Source: Taxillus chinensis (lineage: Eukaryota > Streptophyta > Magnoliopsida > Santalales > Loranthaceae). Taken from it: a stretch of DNA of 64,000 nucleotides. The notes beneath the pieces are model-generated. The model was not told where the DNA came from. It was given only the letters and a program-made list of their open reading frames with translations, and ran no database searches. Each line of letters opens with the position of its first letter. Positions within the stretch are counted from its first letter, which is position 1. Shown here in pieces: positions 1 to 10,400 of this stretch. Position numbers and translations under genes: made by a program. The DNA is taken from assembly GCA_023512835.1 (NCBI GenBank), contig CM042092.1, forward strand, positions 6,697,293 to 6,761,292, written 5' to 3'.

Positions 1-512
1 AGTCAATAATATATACACTGTTTGGCTGCCGAGAAAATTTGTCAGCTTCCTTGCGTTGAGGTTTCTTGAAGAAAATTTGCCTCGAGAGAACAAAAAAACT
101 TTATATAAATTTCACACCTGCCAGGACAATCAATCGTATGGCTTGTACAAAGTTTTCCAGTTGGTACCTTTGGATATGTTCTGTATATTGCAGATGCTTA
201 TAGAACACCTCTAAGATGAGAGAACAAGTAGTCAATTTTGGAACAACTCAATATCACCAACATCTTTGAGTGCAGACCACCTTAGAAACGGTGTTTCCCA
301 AACTGGGTTTTGTGGGTTTCTGAAAATTAGTTCCTAATCCTAGACCTTTTTAAAAACAAAGATGCGAGTGGTACCCAAAAAAAAAAAAAAAAAAAAAAAA
401 GAAAGAAAGACAAGAGTTGCAAGAACTGGGGAAGAGTACAGTGATTTTTCTCGGGAGCCAAACAGCAACTCTACTGCTGATGCGACAAATGATTAAATGT
501 TTGCCCATGCCA
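1..512. other. Upstream region of the small basic protein gene
   Basis: No coding region is recognised here. A TATA-like TATATAAAT sits at 102-110 and a run of 24 A at 377-400, followed by a short purine stretch. The region could be promoter plus 5' leader of the gene that starts at 513, but no transcription start can be fixed. Confidence 0.35.
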
Positions 513-2468
513 ATGCGGCAGTCAAGGGCGCGGGAAAGACGCGGCCCGCATGTTAAGGAGCAAAAGAAGCAGCAGCAGCAGGGCAAGGTGTGTGACGTGA
601 CGGAACAGCCACGGAGGAGGCGACCAAACGACGCCGTCCCGAGGCAGCGTCGAAATGACGCCGCTCCGCGTCAGCGGAGACCGCCGCCGGCGACGAGGAC
701 GCCCAAGGCGGTTGACGAAGACCTGTATAAGATCCCGCCGGAGCTGCTCGACACGACAAAGTCCAAGCGGGTGGGCCCCCTTACCCCTACATTGTTTTTT
801 TAAACGTTTCTAATAATCTACGTGCATTATTGTGTACTAACACACATATGTTTGACTTCCTGCTTTTTCGCTTTTTGTTTTTCACCACTTCATGATTTAC
901 TTGCGCAGCTTTAATTATTATACTTGTTTTTTTTTCACTGTTTTTGTTGGTGATAGCTAACTAACCTCCTGCTTTCTTTGACCAAAACTATATTATTAAA
1001 TTGGTCTTCGACGGTGAGGTTTGAAATCAATGTACAATTTGTTTATTTTGAGCGAAGTTCGTATTATATATATGTATATATATATGCATTTAATGTGCTC
1101 ATGATCTAATGCTTGCTTTTTCAATCCTTACCATGGAAATAGACGTCCATGTACATTATTAGACAATGAGTTTGGTCGGTTTAAAGTATTGTTCAATTCA
1201 TTGAAGGGTTTGCAATGCGAAGCTTGGAATTATTATTTTTATAATTTATAGTCATATGGTGTGTGTGTGTGTGTGTATAATTGGAAAGAGAAAAAAAAAC
1301 CATAATGCATTAATAAATAGTAGGAAATGTCTAGTTATAGTCTCTAAATAATAGTAGTCTTTTTGCATTAATTAGTGAAGATAAAATATTATAAAAATCA
1401 GAATATATTAAAACCATATTCCCATGCTTTAATAGATTTACCTGTAAGCATTTAATGCACAATTATAGTTAAAAATATATTCTCATACTTTTAAAATCAT
1501 TACTCTAACTGGCGATTTGGATGCATAGATTCACTCATGGCCATAGTTTGTTTGATGCTTTTTGTGTTTTTTTTGTTAACTATCATTTTAATTTATTTTG
1601 TTTCATTTTCTTACTTTAATAGATTAACCGGTTAATTATTTAATGTTGTAATCAGTGAAACGCCTTCAAATAGGTAATCTGATTTTGTTGTTAATGGTTG
1701 AATAAATGTGTTTTTTTTAATGTAATGAGCAAAACATTTCAGGCAAATGGAAGTTGTAAAATAAAACAATAAAATTAATGTGTTGTTAATTAATTACTTA
1801 GTTCGGTCAGTTGATCAGTACTTTAAGAGGCTTTGGCCAATTAGCCGTGTGCAGGCCTTTACCAGAGGCTATGGATCTGATGTGTACTCCAATAACCAAA
1901 TAATTAAAAAGACAGTGATAGGGATAGATAGTCACATCTCTCGTGAAATGGATGCATACTTAAATTATCAGTTTAAGTTTGAAAATGTCAAACTTCTGTT
2001 TCTTGGTTTCTGAAAAATTAAAGCTTTCATATATATACATAGAAAGATGGATAGATATTCATGATAATATATATATATATATAAAGATATTCTTGACAAT
2101 TTTTTTTAACATTCTCAAATAAAAATTTTAAATACTCAAATATAAAAAAGAAAATTCTAAAATCTCTCTCTCTCTCTCACACACACACATCTATATATAT
2201 ATATATATCATAAGTTTGGAAAATATATATGCAGTTCAACACTCTCATCTCAATATATAATTGATAATAATACAAAGGACACGCGTTGATTAGGCTATGC
2301 CAAGTAGCCCCTACCTAACACATCAATTTTATATGCATTATTTGTGATCTGTTGAGATTTTTTTTTCCTTCATAAATCTATCTATATATTATATTTTTTT
2401 TTTCTTTTTGGCAGAAGAAAATGGTGGGATTGATATCGAAATGTTTGGTGCCTACTTGCTCTGCGTGA
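513..2468 (+). CDS. Small basic plant protein with conserved C-terminal CLVPTC tail (two exons, 103 aa)
   Basis: Proposed exons are 513-770 and 2415-2468. Exon 1 encodes a lysine/arginine/proline/glutamine-rich low-complexity region ending in a conserved-looking stretch (DEDLYKIPPELL) and a basic KSKR. It stops at CGG|GTGGGC. After a 1.64 kb intron ending in TTTTTGGCAG, exon 2 continues in phase 0 with KKMVGLISKCLVPTCSA and a TGA. The joined end, a basic cluster followed by a short hydrophobic stretch and CLVPTC, resembles small plant proteins annotated as SIAMESE-related (SMR-like) cyclin-dependent kinase inhibitors. That family link is from memory and tentative. The in-frame ATG at 417 lies further upstream, but its first 32 residues look like leader, so 513 (or 507) is preferred. 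Exon 1 is GC-rich, unlike the surrounding DNA. The gene model rests on splice signals and the C-terminal motif, not on transcript data. Confidence 0.6.
2058..2209. repeat. Microsatellites inside the intron: (TA)n, (CT)n, (CA)n, (TA)n
   Basis: A (TA)n run near 2068-2083 is followed by a compound CT/CA/TA tract at 2163-2209. Both lie in the large intron of the small basic protein gene. A (GT)n run is at 1258-1277 in the same intron. Confidence 0.9.
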
Positions 2469-3129
2469 CTGTTGGAGAATCCAAGAAAGCTTTTTGGGGG
2501 AGAAGTTTACTGGTTAAAGGTGTGAGTGTGACAAGATTATATATTTTACTTGCGTTTCAACTTCTGTTGGCGGCCGATGCTGATTAGGTTCTTGGGTTTC
2601 AGGGCTTGGGCTTGGTTTATGTTATGGTTTGCAAGTGTTCCAAGATGTGTGACCTTTTTAATCTTCTTACAAAAAAGTAATATATTAATGTATGTAGAGT
2701 GAAACAAAATGTTGTGATGTGGCCATCTCCGGTTTTTTTTTTTTAAATTATCCGGGGAGCTGAGTAAGTCAGAAGAGTCGACTCTTGTTTTAGATTTGGC
2801 TTAAACCATAGTAAATTTTATATATGTAATAACACGAATGTAAAACATGAGATGACCATCTTAAGCACATCTTTAGAAGCCAAAATTCACAATAAGCAAG
2901 CCTGAACCGCACTCATGAGATGACCATAACAACATAAGCAAAACGCACTCAAGCTTCGAACCAAAAAAAAAAAAAACGTAAGTCCAGTACTAAAAACTAC
3001 TAGTAATAAAATTTTGAAGTTTTTGTTCAAATGAAAATTGAATAGTTTACCAGTATTTAAAATCAAATCAATTTTAAAAGTGATAATGTCTCCACAAAAA
3101 GTAGTCACGACTTCACTGATGCCTAAATA
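2469..3129. other. 3' flank and intergenic AT-rich DNA
   Basis: This stretch holds the probable 3' untranslated region of the preceding gene and AT-rich DNA with several A and T homopolymers. No gene, RNA or element boundary is recognised. Confidence 0.5.
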
Positions 3130-3970
3130 TAATATTTTTCAATTTCAAATATGAATGTTTTATTGAAAAAAAATCAAATAGCAGAACTAGGATAACACAT
3201 AGGAATAAAGAAAATAAAATGAATGAGAATGGAAACAAAAATGATTTATTATCTTACATGTGATATATACAATTTTATGCATATAGCATTTGAACAAAAA
3301 TTACAAATATATCCTCGCATCATCCATTTCCTTCCTTAGCAACATCACATTAATTGGGCACTGTAGGATACAAGTGGTGGGTGGCAGGAAGGGTAACCGG
3401 GGTGGCAGGTGGCGGTTGGGCAGGGAGGCTAAGTTTCTCGATGGTGGGTGGTGGTGAGGCGGGGAGGCAACGTTGCAGAGGGAGTAATGGGTGATGGTCG
3501 GGTACGAAGGGTGAAGGGTTGACTTGGTCGATCTAGCGGGGAGAGTAGGTTGCAGTAGGGGTGGCAGGAGACAAACGTGTTGGGAGGGAGAGCGGTCGGG
3601 CGAAGTGAGAAGGTTGTAGCGGGAGTGATGGGCGGCGGTCGAGCATGTTGGTCGATCTAGCGAGGAGAGTAGATTGCAGCAAAGGCGGTGCGCGGTGATC
3701 GGACTGGGAGGGGATGGCCGTCGGGCATGCAGGGGAGGGGAGAAGAGGGCAGTCGGGTGTGCAGGGACATGAGCACGCATTAGATTGCAGCATACAAGCG
3801 GAAAGGGCAACGTTATAAGTCAATTTCCATGGTCATATGAAATGTTTTAAGACCTGATATGTTGGGAGATTGGATTTCACCTGGGAATCTAATTCTAGTG
3901 TAAATTATTTATTTCCTTCTCTTTAGACAATAAGTATTCTATTTCATTCTATTTCATTTTCGCATACCAA
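3130..3970. mobile_element. Probable non-autonomous DNA transposon with GC-rich core
   Basis: The left flank (3160-3295) has purine-rich sequence with GAGAATG, AATGATTTATTATCTTA and ATTACAAATATAT. The same motifs occur in the same order on the minus strand near 44455-44300, at the end of another GC-cored element. The right flank (3890-3970) is the pyrimidine-rich counterpart, with repeated ATTCTATTTC. The core (3360-3800) is GC-rich and has an internal direct repeat: TTGGTCGATCTAGCG-type blocks start at 3524 and 3648, each followed by a GAGAGTAGRTTGCAG-type block. Long open frames in the core encode only low-complexity proline/serine protein. Exact termini and target duplication were not found. 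Confidence 0.4.
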
Positions 3971-4921
3971 GCTAATACTACAAGAGTTATAGTTTAACTA
4001 CAAAGATTAAAGTTCAGGCCCAACACCATATATGCAAATATCCCAATAGAGTTTACTTCTAAAAATATATTTTCCCAACATCACCATCAAGTTATCGAAT
4101 GTTAATATTTTCTTCAAAGTGTATCAAAATTTAAAATCGTATAATGATTGGAATGATCTCAACAACAAAATTAATTAGTACAAATATATATATTTATATA
4201 TAATCAAGATTTTGCTAAATTTCAATCATAATTCAAATTAAATTCAAAATCTCTTACTGTCAAATTAGCAAAGTATCACATAATATAATGTCAAATAAAA
4301 TAAATTTTTTCCCTAAATTCCAAGTTAATTAAGTTAAACAAATCATTATTTGTACAAAGTTGAAGTTGGAGCAAATGCAACATAATTTATGAAATATATA
4401 GTTTGAATCTAAGGAAACATAGTTCACAGTGGAGTCATGTGTGGACAAAATGTTCATCCTTCCGCCAGGTTATTTTCTTTTAGAATAAAACTTTTTAAGG
4501 GTAGCCTACTCCGTCAGGCCTTTAGTATATATTTAATTATATATTATTTTAGTAAAGTAAAAATAAGCCGATATTTTAATTTCCTTTGAAAAATACTTGA
4601 TAATAAATTAACAATAATTATTTCATATTTTTTCTGTTGAAATATTTTGTATAATTGGATATTTTGTATTTTTATAATTGTTAATGTTTTGAATTATATT
4701 AAGAGATGTGTTACATGTAAGTTGGTATATACGCACACTGACATTTTGGTTATGAATTTGTTTAAAAAAACAGTTCAACGATAGGGATACTAATGTGCAC
4801 ACACACAGACTTGCATTAAGAGATTTTCTTATGTTAATATTATACAAATACTATTTTGAATTTTAATGAAAAAAATTAATGATATATTGGCTCCTTTCGA
4901 ATCTAAAATCTTAACTTTGTC
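3971..4921. other. AT-rich intergenic DNA
   Basis: No gene, element or RNA is recognised. The sequence is strongly AT-rich and ends at the target duplication TTGTC (4917-4921) that borders the LTR beginning at 4922. Confidence 0.5.
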
Positions 4922-5828
4922 TGTCACGCTCCTAAATTCTGAAACCCACAGAACTAGGAACACAACTTCCCCACGCCCACTCCAGGAGTCATGGGGTTGA
5001 TAATTGGTCTAAACCTGTACATTACTACAACAGGGGTAGAACTGTACACCAACATGATAAATCTGGAATTTAAATAATGAGCATCAGTGAAAACAATCCA
5101 CATGAATGTCCAAAACCCAAATAACTCACAAGATGTCCCACCAATGTGGTTAATACAACTGTCACGGACCCATGTCCGAAAAATAAATTAAGTAAATAGT
5201 AGTCAGAGTCTATAGAACAAATCCTACATCAAGATGTCCTGACTTGCTCCGCTATGCCCCCCTATAACCTGCAGGAAATAGAAACAACGTAGGATGAGCA
5301 CGAATGCCCAGTAGGTAACCCCTATATCCACCGTCTTATTACATAAAAATCCTAAGTCTATATGATCGGTGTACACTTGTGCCAGTGTAGTGTTATATTC
5401 TATCACAGTCAATTATATTAAACCACAAAATAGGATATCACAACACAATCCAGTCGTAAGGGTTCACTTCAATAATTCACCCATCCATGGATTTTCTGCC
5501 ACTAGCTCTAAGTATTCCAGTCACCTCTCGATAGCCATATGCGGGACCTGCGGTGTCTCCAATGACAACCAGCCACATATGGGACCTGGGTTACCTGCCA
5601 CCTAGGGGACCTGCGGCCTCTTGCCAGCCCTGTGTGGGACCCATGGTTAACCCACAGTTCCATCACCAACTTCGCGTGCAACCAACAGTTAGCAATTTCA
5701 ATAATCATCATCATGTCATGTAATTCAAGTAAATAATTAGATCAACAATAACATGAAAACTCTTAAAAGCGTTAAATTAACATTATCGTGCCACAGATGG
5801 TAATTTATTCGTCAACTGATGATAGCAA
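4922..5828. mobile_element. Solo LTR, left part (interrupted by the Ty3/gypsy element)
   Basis: It begins TGTCACGCTCC at 4922 and is preceded by TTGTC (4917-4921). The matching end ...CTTTCACA is at 18203, followed by TTGTC (18204-18208), a perfect 5-bp target duplication. Without the nested insertion the LTR is about 2.15 kb. Sequence such as CCCAGTAGGTAACC near 5309 is like the LTRs of large plant Ty3/gypsy elements, and a similar CCCAGTAAGG occurs in the LTR at 41476. No internal domain, primer-binding site or polypurine tract belonging to it is present, so it is a solo LTR. The final AGCAA (5824-5828) is the target duplication of the nested element. Confidence 0.8.
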
Positions 5829-6260
5829 TGATAACTGCAATATTTGTCATTAAATTTGCATGTAATTTCTGGACTTTAATTGAATATTTTGTTGAATTAA
5901 TGCATTTTTATAATAGTTTTCTCCAATTTCAATTATTTACTGTTTTATTCATTTTTTATAGATTTAATATTAATTTTGATGGTTTTTAATATTAAATTAA
6001 TTATTTTAATATTAATTCTCTGGGCTTAATTGATTATTTTATTTACTTTTATTTTTTATTTTAATATTTTGTGTTTTATTTATTTATTTATTTATTATTG
6101 TTATTATTATTATTTTATTGTTTGCTTGTTGCGTAAGTAGGTTTGAGAAATTGGAAAGCGTTAATGATGATATGTCTTGGCGTGAAAGAAAAGAAAAAGA
6201 AATTGGAAAGAAGAGCAGCTACTTGATGTGCAAGCAGGAAGAAAAGGAAATCGTTGGGCT

Positions 6261-6269
6261 TATATATAA
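6261..6269 (+). promoter_or_regulatory. LTR TATA box
   Basis: TATATATAA preceded by GGGCT is the only good TATA box in the LTR, and it is conserved at 14632-14640 and 15986-15994. The expected transcription start is about 25-30 nt downstream. Confidence 0.6.
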
Positions 6270-6596
6270 TTCATCACACCTCCACCATCCCATAAAAAAA
6301 AACGCAGCCTCCATCAACCTTCTGTCTCTCCATCACGCAGGCCCATCTCCACCACACTACTACGTCCAGGCATCTTCTATCACGATCCCTCCAACGCCCA
6401 TCATCTCTTCACGACGCTTAGCAAAGCAGCTTGACAACGAGATATAGCAGAAATTGAAAAGAGATAGTACACCGAGCGTTGAAGATTCGGATCGAGTTCA
6501 AGACCGGATATTTAATTCTCTGCAGCCTATTTTTCTTAATTCTGTTTTAATTCTGTTGTTCTAATTTTTCCAAACAGATTTGTGATTTTTCGACCC

Positions 6597-6612
6597 ATGG
6601 AGGGGTAAGTAT
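6597..6612 (+). promoter_or_regulatory. Minimal uORF overlapping a strong 5' splice site in the LTR
   Basis: ATG GAG GGG TAA at 6597-6608 overlaps the donor-like GG|GTAAGTAT (cut after 6604). The same sequence occurs in LTR copies 2 and 3. If cut here and joined to the acceptor at 7488, the reading becomes ATG GAG GGT TTT ATG ACA, in frame with the gag ATG at 7493. Use of the site is inferred only. Confidence 0.4.
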
Positions 6613-7024
6613 TTTGTAATCGGTTTAGCGCAACACTTTGGATGCTTGTTTTGAATCCATGTTTTAACATTTAATTTGGTATTTTATGTGCTATGATTTA
6701 ATTCTCTATCTCTTTGATTTGTTGATTTAATATCTCGGTTGAGTGTTAATTTAACAATTCATTGTGCGTTATTATTCTATTTGAGTGGGAAGATTTGTTT
6801 CGTAGGGAACGGGCAGTCTTTCGAGAATTAATTCATAATTATTCTGGTTGGAATAAATTCATAATTTGATTGTATTCATGGTGTCTTGATGCATTTGAAT
6901 TATGGGGCCATAATTTATCTAATTAATCTTTTGGGATAGTGATAAACAGCATTCAGGTGTGAAGTTAAACCGGTTACATCTTTAATTAATTGATTTTCTC
7001 AGTTATTACTTTTCTTAGTTAAAA

Positions 7025-7121
7025 AAGATTTTCTCAGATTGGGATAGTGATAGAAGATGCTGGACGACCAAAGTTCAAATTGGCGCAAAGTTCTAAGATT
7101 ACCATCTCGGAGGCATTAAAT
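7025..7121 (+). other. Rearranged leader between 5' LTR and primer-binding site
   Basis: Normally a primer-binding site follows the LTR within a few bases. Here a ~97-bp spacer contains a second copy of LTR-like GATTTTCTCAG and GGGATAGTGATA, then GACGACCAAAGTTCAA, which otherwise occurs just upstream of the 3' polypurine tract (14172-14187). It then has AAATTGGCGC, a partial primer-site copy. GGAGGCATTAAATT flanks the primer site on both sides (7109-7122 and 7137-7150). Confidence 0.7.
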
Positions 7122-7139
7122 TGGCGCCGTTGCCGGGGA
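7122..7139 (+). other. Primer-binding site complementary to tRNA-Asp
   Basis: TGGCGCCGTTGCCGGGGA is the reverse complement of the 3' end of plant cytosolic tRNA-Asp including CCA, an 18-nt match. This primer is typical of Athila-like Ty3/gypsy elements. Confidence 0.9.
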
Positions 7140-7250
7140 GGCATTAAATTTGATTCAATTTATTTTCTTGCTTGTTTTATTATTTGTTTTGATTTTTATT
7201 TATTTATTATTTTGTTTGGACTTACCTGGTATTTTCTTGTCTTTGTTTTT

Positions 7251-7488
7251 TGCAGGTTTCCTTTTTATTTTATTTATTTATTTTATTTAAAAAAAAAAAC
7301 AAAAAAAAAAAGTTTCCATTTTTCTACAGTTTCTTTTTTTTGCAGGTTTTCTTTTCTAACAAGTTTCCTGTTTTGTTTTATTTTCTTTTTTTTTCATATT
7401 TTTATTTTTTGCAGGTTTTTCTTTTTCTTTTATTTTATTTTCTCTTCTCTTCCTCTTAATTTCTTTTTTTTTTTTTTTTTTTTTGCAG
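7251..7488 (+). promoter_or_regulatory. Array of four polypyrimidine-TGCAG acceptor-like sites before gag
   Basis: T-rich tracts ending in TGCAG occur at 7251-7255, 7341-7345, 7410-7414 and 7484-7488, spaced 90, 69 and 74 bp. The last lies four bases before the gag ATG at 7493. Each looks like a strong 3' splice site. They may be copies of one module, expanded in tandem. Confidence 0.6.
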
Positions 7489-7492
7489 TTTT

Positions 7493-10400
7493 ATGACACG
7501 ATCCACTTCAGGGGAACTACTAGATTTGGATCCAGAGGTTGAGCGAAACTTGAGGACTCGTCTTCGACACACTCAAGTCAAGGAAGAAAGCCCCTCACCA
7601 ACAATGGCAGGGCCAAACTGAGAGTACAATCGCACCATCCGAGAGTTGGCAGCACCAGACATCAACTATCAACCGACGTGTATTGCCTATCCAGCATTGG
7701 AGACTGACTTCGAGCTCAGATCTGGTCTTATACATCTTCTTCCCAAGTTCCATGGGCTATCTGGAGAAGACCCACACAAGCATCTTAAAGAGTTCAATGT
7801 TGTCTGTTCAACCATGAAGCCCCGCAATGTCCCAGAAGATCAGATCAAGTTGAGAGCTTTCCCATTCTCACTTGATGGAGCTGCAAAAGACTGGTTGTAT
7901 TACTTGCAACCAGAAGATGTCACATGTTGGAACGAGTTGAAGAAATTGTTCTTGAATCGATTCTTCCCAAGCATCGAGGACCACGACGATCCAGGAAGGA
8001 GATCTCAGGCATCAAACAGGGACATAGCGAGACGATGTACGAGTATTGGGAGCGCTTCAAGAAGTTGGTTGCTAGTTGTCCACATCACCAAATTAGCGAC
8101 CAACTCCTCATCCAGTACTTCTACGAGGGTCTTACATCTATGGAGAGGAGCATGGTGGATGCAGCTGCAGGAGGAGCCCTCGTTGATAAAACACCAGTGG
8201 ATGCAAGAGCTCTCATTGACAAGATGGCACAGAATACGCAGCAATTTGGAGATCGAGCGTTGCCTACACAGCGAGGAGTCCACCATGTGAGCCCCAACAC
8301 ACAGCCTAGTCTTGAGGCGCACAAGCTTGATGAGATCTCTACTATGATAAGGCAGATGGCCTTAGCCTTACCAGCCCTCGCTAGTCCTGCAAAAGTTTGT
8401 GGAATCTGCACTGCCACTGATCACCCTACTGATGCATGTCCACAACTCCAGGAAACAGAAGAGTGCAATGGCATCTTTCCAGGTCGCCCATATGAGCAGC
8501 AGCAGCGTCCCCCTCAGCAGAAATATGATCCATTCTCACAGACATATAATCCAGGGTGGAGAGATCATCCCAATCTTCGCTATGGGACAGGGCAACCTCA
8601 GAGGCCTCCATATCCTCAGAATTTTCAGAAGAGGCCTGAGGGGCCAACATCGAATGGTCAACAGCAAGCCTATCCTCAACAAAAGGCAGAACTAGATAAC
8701 TTTAATCTCCTTCAGCAGATTGTGCTCAACCAACAAAATGAGTTGAAGGAACTCAAGATGCAAATAAGTCAGATGGCCACTGCTGTACATGAGATCACTA
8801 GTCATCAGCAGAACACACTCCCCTCTCAGACTACTCCCAATCCTAAGGGGAATGTCAGTTCTATCACTTTGAGGAGTGGCAAGCAAACTGGAGATCCACA
8901 GGTTCCATCTACTCCACCAGGATTTGCACCACTAACCAAGGGGCCACCCCCTACCTCAACCACTGAGGAACCAGAGATCAAGGAAAAAGAGCTGAAGAAG
9001 GAGAAGGAGACCACCTCTCGACCTCTTCCATTCCCATATAAGGCTATTCAAAACAAGAAGATGACAGATGAGGCAATTCAGCAGGAGGTTCTGGATATAT
9101 TTAAAAGGGTGGAGATCAACATTCCACTCTTGGAGGCCATCAAGCAAATTCCTCGATTTGCTAAATTCTTGAAGGAACTATGTATCAACAGAAGAAGAAG
9201 CCTAAAGGGAGTTGAAAGGGTCAACCTTGGGAGAATAGTCTCAGCACTCATCACACATTCTCCTCCCATGCCTCCGAAGTGTGAAGACCCTGGCACCTTC
9301 ACTATTCCATGTACCATTGGGACACTTCACTTTTCTGATGCTTTGTGTGACTTGGGCGCCTCTATCAATGTCATGCCATATTCGTCTACTCCTCTCTTCA
9401 CATTGGGGAGCTTAAGCCAACACGGGTGGTAGTCCAATTGGCTAATAGATCCACAGTTGGACCAATAGGCGTTCTTGAGGATGTTCTAGTTAGAGTGAGA
9501 GATGCCATCTTTCCCGCTGATTTCTATGTTCTCAACATGGAGGAGGACTTGGCGAACTCACATGCCCCTATCATTCTTGGCAGGCCATTCCTCAAAACCT
9601 GCCAAGACCATCATTGATGTTTACCAAGGTACGCTTTCTATGGAGTTTGGTGATGAAATTATTAAATTTAATATTTTAGACTCCATGAAGCATCCTTCGA
9701 GCATAGTGTCTTATTCCTCTCACACACCGAACCACCATATGAGATTGATTATGACCTTGATTTCGGTGATGTGAATGATTTTGATGATGAGGTGGATAAT
9801 GTTAATGGATTGAATGCTTTGTTTTTCGATGATGTTGCACATGTTCACTCTATTTCTTCTTGTGCACAAATTTCTACACCTAGCATGCTTCCTTCCATAC
9901 AACACCCACCTACACTTGAGTTGAAACCTTTGCCTAATAATTTGAAATATGCATATTTGATGAATGGAGATAGATTGCCTGTTATCATTGCTAGTAATCT
10001 CCTACCAGACCAAGAGACCAAGCACTGGCTCTCTTGAGGGACAATATTAAGGCAATAGGTTGGACATTAGCCGATATTCCTGGACTTAGCCCATCCACTT
10101 GCATGCATAGGATTTTCTTAGAAGATGGTGCTAAACCAGTGAGGCAGCCCCAAAGGAGGCTAAACCCCACTTTGCTAGAAGTTGTTAAGAAAGAGGTAGA
10201 AAAATTATTTGCGCTGGCATTATTTATCCTATCTCGATTCTCGGTGGGTTAGTCCTGTCCAAGTGGTACCCAAAAAGACCGGGTTCACTGTGGTGAAAAA
10301 TGAGAGGGATGAATTGGTTCCTATGCGAGTCCAGAATAGCTGGCGAGTATGCATTGATTATAGGAGACTTAACGGTGTCACTCGCAAGGACCACTTCCCA

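Larger units (their letters stand above)
5829..7024 (+). repeat. 5' LTR (copy 1), missing its last ~205 bp
   Basis: It is nearly identical to 14200-15396 from TGATAACTGC to CTTAGTTAAAA. After 7024 the remaining ~205 bp present in copies 2 and 3 is absent and is replaced by a rearranged leader. A TATA box (TATATATAA) is at 6261-6269, so U3 should end near 6290. The open frame at 6118-6447 runs through this LTR and recurs in all copies. It has no recognised domain and is probably not a gene. Confidence 0.9.

Noticed and set aside
1780..2013. 77-aa frame inside the first gene's intron
   Set aside because: It has no recognised domain and is surrounded by AT-rich intron sequence. Splice signals favour skipping it.
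3301..3823. Long minus-strand Pro/Ser/His-rich frames
   Set aside because: They are low-complexity translations of a GC-rich tandem repeat, with no start context, domain or splice structure.
6118..6447. Recurring ~110-aa frame starting MFACCVSRFEKLE in all three LTRs
   Set aside because: It lies across the LTR's TATA box and start region, changes frame between copies and has no recognised domain. It repeats because the LTR repeats.
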